Below are positions 56,266-64,000 of a stretch of DNA of 64,000 bases, piece after piece. Numbering within the stretch: the first letter of the stretch is position 1; the number at the start of each line of letters is the position of its first letter. The position numbers were made by a program, and so were the translations under genes. Origin of the DNA: Denticeps clupeoides (lineage: Eukaryota > Chordata > Actinopteri > Clupeiformes > Denticipitidae); NCBI RefSeq assembly GCF_900700375.1, contig NW_021629837.1, positions 1 through 64,000 of the forward strand, given 5' to 3'. Below the pieces are notes generated by a model. It worked only from the letters and a program-made list of their open reading frames with translations. It had not been told where the DNA came from and ran no database searches.

Positions 56266-56495
56266 GACTTTCTGAAGGGGTTGACTTTACTCAACAGACT
56301 TTACCAAATATAAAGGTGAATGGAGACCAGTATATTTATGTCAGTGTGAGTAAGACCTGGACAGACGCAGAGACATATTGCAGAAGTACCTACACTGATC
56401 TCGTCAGCATAAGTTCTGCTGAGAATGCTAGGGACAGCGCATTAAGACAAAATTTCTTCATGTGGATTGTATCAGACCTGTATGGTAGTCGCTGA
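56266..56495 (+). pseudogene. C-type lectin-domain fragment (first half), unit 3
   Basis: Same peptide as unit 2. Confidence 0.75.
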
Positions 56496-56537
56496 ATGAG
56501 GCCGCACTACAGTGCTGAGCGTCACCTGCTTTATCTG

Positions 56538-56587
56538 GTTCTCCAGTTGGTGAAGGAGGAGTCGCTCGGGTCAAACCAAGTCTTCAC
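56538..56587 (-). pseudogene. C-type lectin-domain fragment (second half), unit 3
   Basis: Minus-strand KTWFDPSDSSFTNWRT. Confidence 0.6.
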
Positions 56588-56708
56588 TCTGTAGGGGCCT
56601 ACCCATGCATCTGTTCGACTCTCATTCGCACTCAAATTTCTTATTCTGGTGAGATCAGTGTGATTATTTCTTCAAATTATTAATTTTTTATATATGATTG
56701 TGGCCATT

Positions 56709-56898
56709 GTGGTTGCATGGTGCTGCTGAGGTTAGCAATGTAGCCTCACACCTCCAAGGTTGTGTGTTCAAATCCCAGCTCAGACCTTGTGTGGGCGGAG
56801 CGTGGATTTCCTCTGTGTTCTCTGGTTTCCTCCATCCATCCAAAAGCATGAGAGAATGAGGACTAAGCGGTTACGAATAATGAGTATGAGTCAATGAG
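56709..56898 (+). mobile_element. V-SINE, unit 3
   Basis: As in unit 2. Confidence 0.75.
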
Positions 56899-57148
56899 AA
56901 TTATCATTAAAACTCTTACATGCTGGAAGTAGACAATCTAGCCCTTTGGTGTTACATTAACTACTCTTTCACTGTATCCTGGCACTGGCATCTTGAAAAA
57001 CATCCATTGCTGGAAACTAGTGGCTATTCAGTACATTGAGGTTGTCTGTTTTATTGCCACGTAGAATTGCTGCACTCAGCCCTCCCAACCAACTGAATCA
57101 ACCTCATATCTTAACACGCTCAGGAACAGGGTCAACCTGGACACATCA

Positions 57149-57304
57149 CATTTACATTTACGGCATTTGGCAGACGCCCTTATCCAGAGCGACTTACAAC
57201 GTGCTTTCAAGTTACCATCGATGAGGAGATCAATTCCGGTTCACTAGGACCCCCAACTATGAATACAATCTTTTTATTCACTCTGTTGTAGATTCTGTAC
57301 ACAT
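57149..57304 (-). mobile_element. LINE/SINE-type tail, inverted copy, unit 3
   Basis: Pairs with 54950-55108. Confidence 0.75.
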
Positions 57305-57616
57305 CAGTCCACTTGACCTTCATCCATCACGTCCACACAGATGTTTAGTTCTTGTTGCATAGTGTGTGGAGATCCTTTAACTATCACTATGAAACACAGC
57401 TCTTCAACATTTTATGTGATTTTACCTCTCCAAACAATGGTAATGTCAGACCCTGAGTGATAAAAACATGGATTAAGTGGTTATTGAAAAGGAGTTTCCC
57501 AAGTTACTCATACATTCCGGTCATAAAAACATGATTTATTTTGTTGTTTAGAGGAATTATGAACATAGAATCATTCCCATGAGAATATAAACACAATGCA
57601 ATATTATAACTTGTTG

Positions 57617-57812
57617 TTTACATTTATTTTACAGCATTGATCAGATGCCCTTATCCAGAGCGACTTACAATCAGTAGTTACAGGGACAGTCTCCCTGGAG
57701 CAATTTAGGGTTAAGTGTCTTGCTCAGGGACACAATGGTAGTAAGTGGGATTGAACCTGGTTCTTCTGGTTCATAGGCGAGTGTGTTACCCACTAGGCTA
57801 CTACCACCCTGG
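57617..57812 (-). mobile_element. SINE-B near full length, unit 3
   Basis: As in unit 2. Confidence 0.9.
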
Positions 57813-57906
57813 TAGTAGTTTACAACAACCAACACAATGTTGCACTTGATAAAAACTTGTGTTATGATGTGCTGAGCTCCCCACATCCCAATACTCAGAC
57901 AGAAAT

Positions 57907-58431
57907 CTAGTTCTGTGTTCTTTGTACATTTTTTAGCTGCAGTTTAATGTTGCCGGGCAGTCCATGTTTAACAAACTCTTCATAAAGCTGAAAAGACCAA
58001 TAAAAAATATATATTGTTATGTTAACACCACAGAATGCTGTTGAAAGTTGCTTTCTATGGGTATGAAAATTGGTCTTTGTATGCTCTTACCTGATTTACG
58101 ACAGTTTGTTCAATTTCAGACCATGTTAGGTCTGTGCTGGAGGTGAATTTTACTTGCAGCCCAACATACATTACAGAATCTACAGAAGGAAACATTCGAC
58201 ATAAATGAGAGGAGACACACAACACACATCCATTATATCCATTGTAAAAAATAAATAAATGAATTATCATAGCAGATGAACGGCAGGCTGCTGCCGCAGT
58301 TTTCTTCAGCCCATTGGCCAGAGTTCGTGAAAGACGCAGCAGTACAGCCTGCGTTGTCCGGCTGTCCGCTTTCCCAGTTGGTGAAGGTGGAGTTGCTCTG
58401 GTCCGACCAAGTCCATTGGGGACAATGACAG
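57907..58431 (-). CDS. Fish C-type lectin, last three exons (5'-truncated), unit 3
   Basis: CTLD exon complement 58268-58431, middle exon complement 58091-58179 (SVMYVGLQVKF, one residue unlike unit 2), last exon complement 57907-57987. Frames are open. The GT donor of the CTLD exon is replaced by AT, as in the other units. Confidence 0.82.
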
Positions 58432-58580
58432 CTGTCCGCCAGTCTAGTTATACACACCGACCATTCATCAGATATGCACATTTACATTCACGGTGTACAT
58501 TTTCTTCCTCCATCAAAAAGACTTGTGCAGCAAGTAAAAGCTTGCCCTGGAGCCGTAATAAATCCATTCGGAAAGGATAC
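58432..58580. other. Lectin/BRF1 chimeric junction, unit 3 to unit 4
   Basis: Same as 38826-38974. Confidence 0.7.
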
Positions 58581-61500
58581 GTGGGGTCCCCTCCGTTCGA
58601 CACACCATGTAGAGGCAGGCGGCGATGACGTGTGCCGACTTGCGGCCAAAAGTCAGACGTTTGGACAGCGCCATCTTGTAGAAGTTTAAGGCCGTGTCCA
58701 AGCAGTGCTGGTTCATCTGCAGCTGCCGGCCCAGTTGGTTTATTTGTCGTCTTGCTGGACAGACAGACACAAAACACACATACACAATCAACATTATTCA
58801 TCCTACCATTCTATTGGCGTGATGAAACTAAACGTTGTGCGTGGGCACGTACCAGAACTCCACAGTAATCAAGTAACCCCGTTCATATTTTCTCACATTT
58901 CCTCAACCAAGTTCACATTTAATGTGGGAAGGGAGGGGAAGAAACAGGCCACATCAGACAGCCGTTTATCCCAACAACTAATACACAAGGTCTGAGTGAG
59001 TGCGTGAGTGTGTGTGTGTGCGTGCGTGCGTGTGTGTGTGTGTGTGTGTGTGTGCATTTGAAGACGCATCTTAGGGTATTTGCAGATGGGAAAATCTCTC
59101 AAAACCGCTTTCTAATTTGATGACCTCAGACAGAATGAATCTCCACACAGACAGTCTTCAGTCATGTTAACTACACACACACACACTGCAACACAGTAAG
59201 AATCGCAATGTGTCGCCACAAAGAGACCCCCTTACCAAACCACGCGACGGCCACTCCTTGAACACGTCATTAAAAGAAAAGTTCTCTTCCAATCTGTCGC
59301 GAGAGTTATACATCAGCACAACAACAAAACACACTACCGTCGTGCGACGGACCCCTGCGGCTTTTTCTGGCTGGGCTGGTACAAACGAACTGTTCAAAGG
59401 AATAACATTTCCAAACATTTAACCAAGAGGGCCACATCTGACAGACGGTACGAGGGCCACACGCAGAGAGCAGCAGTGCCGAGGCAAGATTAGGATGTGC
59501 GCGTCGTCGCTGATCTGACCGGAGAGTCTGAGATTTAAGGTATGGCACCAGAGGACATCCTAATAGGCACAGGAAGTGATGTCATTCCTCCAGGGGTGAC
59601 CCATCTGAAAGATCTGGGGAAAGAACGCAGATAACTGAACATCATGTGACTACAGGATGCACGTCCCTGGGAACTGTGGATTTTAGGATCACTTCAGCCC
59701 ATAATTAAAGGGCTCTGCTAACAGAGGCTGTTACTGGAGACCAGTCAGTCACTTACCAACAGCTGCTAAACAAATCACTGTTTTAATTGAAATTTCAGGC
59801 AGGCAGTAAAAACAGATTTAGTGGAGAATTGGTCGGTTTGAGAATTCTCTAGCTGTAGGTACAAAAGAAGCCACTTTTGGAACTCTGCGCTCATCTTGTA
59901 CAGAATCTGTGGTATTTTAAAAGAACCAACGCAGTTATTAGGGTTGAGTCTGCAGAATTTATGATAATATCATGACATACAATGTGAGCAGCTTGTGTGT
60001 ATGTCATGTCCTGCAGTCTAAAAATCCACCCTTAATTTGACGTCCCATCTCACATCAGTGCCACGGACAGACATATTAATCAGTCTTTTCATCCAAGTCT
60101 TTGTACAGTACAGCCAATAAGCTCAGGCTGAATCTACGGTAAGAGAAATAGGTTCCTGGTACCTGTGAACCAGCTGACCCACGTACTTAACCCACCACTG
60201 ACCCAGGGGACTCACCTGTAATTAGTGAATGTGGATGAGGGGACATAAATAAATTCAGTACGAATGACACCAAACTAATCATTAGCAAGCAATCGGCCAG
60301 GTGCTATTTATGGTGTAGGTTATTTTTATTTATGGCATAAGCTATTGATGATGCTGTAGAGGTATATGAAAATGAATACCAAAACCACCCTCACATACAT
60401 CAGATAATCATTCTGCAGCTATGTATACCTGGAAGAGGAAATAAAGCCAAAAAGATGTTTTTTTTTTTTTTTTTTTTTAAGTACTCTCATCTTCAAATCA
60501 ATCATTCTACTTGCAACGGGTGTGCGATGAGCTCACCATTTTGCACAGTCTGGGCTCGGGACTCCTTGCCTGTCCCCGCAAAGAAAGCAGAACCCATGGA
60601 AGGGGCATTTCCTGCAGCTGAAACGAGAACCAGGCCAAAATGTAACAGCCAAGAAAAACAAAGAAAACGTTACAGACATTTACATGCAACAGTGTTGATC
60701 AGATAAACACAGTGACAAAATACTGAAATATTTTTGAAAGGGAATATTAAACGCTTCAGGCATTGGTACTAAAGGGGGCATTACAAATGATAGAGCACCG
60801 CCCTCTGCTGGGGAACAAACACCTCTACAGCTCAACCTGTTCCCATGACCAATCGCAACCATGGAAATGGCAGAAAATCGTTGAGAAAAAAAAAAAAGAA
60901 AAAACAAATGAGTGTCGTTTTTATGTGTGTATAATAAAAATAATACATCACAACCTTGCATCAGATTAAACACTGAACTGGACTTTTTGCCCCATCGCCA
61001 GCCCACTAGGGGTTTGATTCTCACTTTCGGTGTGAGAGTTCAAAGGTTGTTGTTGCGTCAATGTTTTATGGGGCAGTGGTGGCCTAGCACATCAGAGGTT
61101 TGTAGGTTCAAATCCCTGAAACGCAATGGTGCCAATGAGGTGACACTGAGCAAAGCACCGTCCCCACACACTGCTCCCCAGACACCTTTCATGGCTTCTG
61201 GGTTGTATGCACCATGTGCTGTGTTTCACAAAAATGATCACTTCACTTTCAAATTGGGGAAGTGGTGGGCATAATCATTTTTATTTTTACATTTAGAAGA
61301 TGAAAAACCTATATATAATTACTTTCACTACATCCTAAAGTAAAATTTTTAAAACGGAAAATTTATGCACACAGTGTCATCTTATGAAAAATATTCAGTT
61401 TTTCAATGATTAATACTATCAATAAAAAATGAAAAAAGGTTTTATTGCCTTACAGCAATTCAAAAACCTGTATTGAGAACAGCTAGACCCGCAGTAAGTG

Positions 61501-62015
61501 TACTGACAGGATCTAGTAAAAGTAATTTAATAAACCACACTAGTGATCTGATACGGAGGGATAATAAATTGTGGGTTGGGTTAAATTAGCTTTCCTTCTC
61601 CTGCCTGCGAGCCACCAGTAAGAATTTAGGGAGATCTCGCCATCTACTCCCAACATGTATCCTCTGAATCAGATTATTAATCAGATATCTAAGAAAGAAC
61701 ACAGGATGTTTAAGTATGTTGCCATTAAAAGACACATTATGTGCAGTGAGAAATACAAATAAAAATGTCAATTTCCACCATGGCCTAGGTTTCCAATGAG
61801 CGGGTGTGAGTAAATAATTAAGTAAGTGTGCTCTCACAATCTCCAGCCACAAACTGGCCCACAGCCGATAGTTTCCCACTGGAGCTCTCCGAAAAAGTGA
61901 CCTCGGAGACGATGATGTTGTCCTCCAGGACCGATCCACAGCCCATGCAGACTGCATCTCCCCTGGACTGGTCAACATCAATGTCGGTCCCACCGCAGGT
62001 CTTGCAGACCCTCAT
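58581..62015 (-). CDS. brf1: BRF1 5' part, copy d: exons 1-3, open frame
   Basis: Exon 1 is complement 61838-62015, exon 2 complement 60537-60617 and exon 3 complement 58581-58754. The peptide matches copy c, apart from silent differences such as GCAAAGAAAGC in exon 2. All splice sites are intact. The SINE between exon 1 and the promoter is the longest version. Confidence 0.93.
58994..59056. repeat. (GT)n microsatellite, unit 4
   Basis: Its own length and interruption pattern, without the CACATTTG edge of unit 3. Confidence 0.93.
61070..61252 (+). mobile_element. SINE-A in BRF1 intron 1, unit 4
   Basis: As in unit 1; the flanking GTGGTGGGC differs from GTGGTGGCC. Confidence 0.85.
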
Positions 62016-62256
62016 GATGGCTGCAAGGCCAGAGGGTCAAAGGGGACAACTCTGAAAAGACAAAGGGAAAACGAATCTGGATTATCCACTGCAACTGCAG
62101 ATACACACACACACCACTATGAATCTGGTAATATCTGTACACCCTAAAACCTCACAAATAAAGTGTCTATTATTAAATATCAGCACCAAAAACAAGCCCA
62201 ACATTTCTCCTGATCATAACTAACTTAGTGTTCTGATATTATATTAAGATGAAACT

Positions 62257-62479
62257 GAAAGTGATTGTCATTGTGAAACACTGCAGCACAGAACAGCACG
62301 GTGACACAACAAAATGAGTCCTCTGCTTTTAACCATCACCCGGGTGAGCAGTGAGCAGCCATGACAGGCAGAAGTGTGTGGGGACGGTACTTTGCTAGGT
62401 GGCACCTTGGCTGTTCAGGATTCGAACCCACAACCTTGTGATTACAGGGCCGCTTCTTTACCCGCTAGGCCACCCGTGC
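62257..62479 (-). mobile_element. SINE-A upstream of BRF1, unit 4 (longest version)
   Basis: Head end reads GGGCCGCTTCTTTACCCGCT followed by AGGCC. The other units miss 12 bp between two CGCT repeats. The long form matches SINE-A heads elsewhere in the window (CTTCTTTACCCGCTAGGCC), so it is the ancestral state. Confidence 0.88.
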
Positions 62480-62599
62480 TAAAAACATGCATATGATCAA
62501 AGTCTGGACACACACATTTACGGTAGCAATAACATATATGCATCTTTTTAATACACGAAAACATGACAAATCAGAAGGTCCCTCCACCCCCCCCCAAAA

Positions 62600-63050
62600 A
62601 ACACACATGCGCAGTGCTCACGTGACCCACACGAAGGCGTGGGGTCTTACATCCGATCAGCCTGTTTTAATGATCGATATTACAACAGGCACCTCTTATT
62701 AACGTGGCTGTTCCTGTCACTGCGTGTCGCGCACATGACGCAACAGGGGACCAACACGCTCGCGGGTACACGTGGCAGGGCGCCCCGGGTCCACGAGGTT
62801 ATGTGCCGGGATATTTCTTCCTGAACAGGACCGCACCCCGCAGGCGAACAATCCGAACACCGGCGCGGTTACGTTCCGATCTTCTGCTAATCCGCGCACA
62901 TGAACGACACGACAGTTACTGAAAACGGAGCTGCTACCTGGATGGTAGATTTCCCAAAACCGCGCGCGGCTCGCTCGTGGTCAGATTTCCAGTCGATTTG
63001 GGAAAACTCTTCTTTATCTGGTGCTGTTTTGTGACGTCAAGGCACAGACA
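62600..63050. promoter_or_regulatory. CpG-rich, probably divergent promoter region, unit 4
   Basis: CRE at 63032-63039. Core unchanged. Confidence 0.55.
62900..63034 (+). CDS. Conserved 44-codon ORF, unit 4
   Basis: Identical peptide to 4060-4194. Confidence 0.35.
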   Translation: MNDTTVTENGAATWMVDFPKPRAARSWSDFQSIWENSSLSGAVL

Positions 63051-63571
63051 AACTCATTTGATTGGCAGAGATGACATTTACAACCCCGAGTCGTTTATAT
63101 GACACACGCCGGCAAGCGACCGCACCAATAACACATGAAGCCAGCTGCGCACGTGTCGTCTTCTCAGGTCAGACGAAACCAAAATGGACTGCGTGGGGGG
63201 GTCTCTTTTTTTTACATACCAATAAGTCATATTTACTTAGAATGACGTGTTTGCATGGCCCGTTTTAAAAGTATAGTTGTATAATGTGTCGATGTAGAGG
63301 GAACATGTAAGCAGTTGGAATTTAGTTTACTTATTGGTTATATGCTATGGTACGGTCCTCTGCTTATGATTGCAGAGAACTTTTGAGCGTGCTGACGTCT
63401 TTCATTACATGCAAGTGTGTGCAGCGGTAGAACTCTGTCGGCGTTCCTCCTTCCTGTAACCTTGCCTGTATAATACCTGTTGTGTCATATGAGTCCGTGT
63501 GTGACCTGTAAGTCTCTCTTTACGTGTTCCACTGCGATGATAATATCAGAGATATGTAAACGGCGGATTTA

Positions 63572-63853
63572 ATGGCAGAGAAAGGCCCCAGTCCACGAAG
63601 ATCTTCCAGGCAACATTACCAACCTGTTTACCTGCAGGATTCAAACACGGAACCGGAGACTCGCGTGTCTGTTCGGGCGCTGGAGAAACAGACGGCGCTC
63701 GACCGACCACAGCGCCCCATGTGCGCCACCCTGTGGCCGGAGCGTGTATTGCAATTCCTCAGGACCAGCCTGCAGAAAGACCACATCCTGCGGGCCTACC
63801 TGCTCCTGCAGCTGGCGACCCGTACACCAACAATACGTTTGTATCGGATATGA
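63572..63853 (+). CDS. Uncharacterised 93-codon ORF, unit 4
   Basis: Open, with the same peptide as in units 1 and 3. The window ends ~150 bp later. Confidence 0.45.
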   Translation: MAEKGPSPRRSSRQHYQPVYLQDSNTEPETRVSVRALEKQTALDRPQRPMCATLWPERVLQFLRTSLQKDHILRAYLLLQLATRTPTIRLYRI

Positions 63854-64000
63854 CTCAATTAAAACTACTTCTTAATTTAGGAGGTACTGCCCGGGCATTA
63901 GAGGACACAATGGAACACTATGAACAGAGATCCATGTATTCTGATTGATCTCATCCGGGTGAACAGACTTCTTTACTTCAGCATGAGACCGCAATAGAAT

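Larger units (their letters stand above)
39216..58821. repeat. Tandem array unit 3 (~19.6 kb)
   Basis: Third full copy, in which the open reading frames are best preserved. It lacks part of the A-rich tract after the position equivalent to 9660 in unit 1 (compare 48890-48905). Confidence 0.97.
58822..64000. repeat. Tandem array unit 4 (first 5.2 kb only)
   Basis: Left part of a fourth copy, cut by the window end just before the position of the MITE. It alone keeps 12 bp inside the minus-strand SINE at 62257-62479 that the other three copies have lost. Confidence 0.96.

Noticed and set aside
1-64000. rDNA-type or satellite array
   Set aside because: The unit has split protein-coding exons and ordinary interspersed repeats, with no rRNA or short satellite monomers.

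Overview
The window is vertebrate nuclear DNA, almost certainly from a teleost fish. It has split exons with GT/AG borders, several tRNA-derived SINEs, a DANA/HE1-like V-SINE, Tc1 and hAT transposon remnants, a non-LTR retrotransposon 3' end and (GT)n microsatellites. The particular SINE families resemble those I associate with clupeiform fish such as Denticeps, but that is only a tentative impression.

The dominant structure is a head-to-tail tandem array of one ~19.6-kb unit. The window holds three full units, 1-19590 (U1), 19591-39215 (U2) and 39216-58821 (U3), and the first 5.2 kb of a fourth, 58822-64000 (U4). The units are nearly identical, differing by scattered substitutions and many 1-nt indels, often in homopolymers.

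Layout of a unit, in U1 coordinates. Positions 1-3190 (minus strand) carry the 5' end of BRF1, the TFIIIB subunit: exon 1 with the zinc ribbon, exon 2, and exon 3, whose copies lie at the far right end of each unit. Positions 3.76-4.2 kb hold a CpG-rich promoter-like region with a CRE, followed by small conserved plus-strand ORFs at 4060 and 4731. At 5.16-6.9 kb lie a palindromic MITE-like element, a decayed hAT transposase and a SINE. At 7.16-7.5 kb is a ZNF143-type site, a TATA box and a possible small exon. Positions 8.2-10.8 kb are SINE-bearing non-coding DNA. At 11.5-14.5 kb is a plus-strand, proline- and lysine/arginine-rich gene that I do not recognise; it has a fixed internal 1.1-kb duplication. 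Positions 14.7-18.6 kb are a transposon graveyard (tRNA-Glu-like sequence, LINE end, Tc1 remnant, nested SINEs, V-SINE) with scrambled C-type lectin fragments. At 18.67-19.2 kb (minus) are the last three exons of a fish C-type lectin. About 150 bp further right, BRF1 exon 3 of the next unit begins.

Each repeat therefore joins a 5'-truncated lectin gene to a 3'-truncated BRF1 gene. No unit seen here contains BRF1 beyond the first half of its first cyclin fold, nor the lectin exon for the first half of the lectin domain in the correct orientation. Shared variants in different units group the copies in conflicting ways, which points to exchange between copies (gene conversion or unequal crossing-over). 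Alternatively, some differences are consensus errors in an array that is hard to assemble; U1 and U2 carry most of the frame-breaking 1-nt indels.
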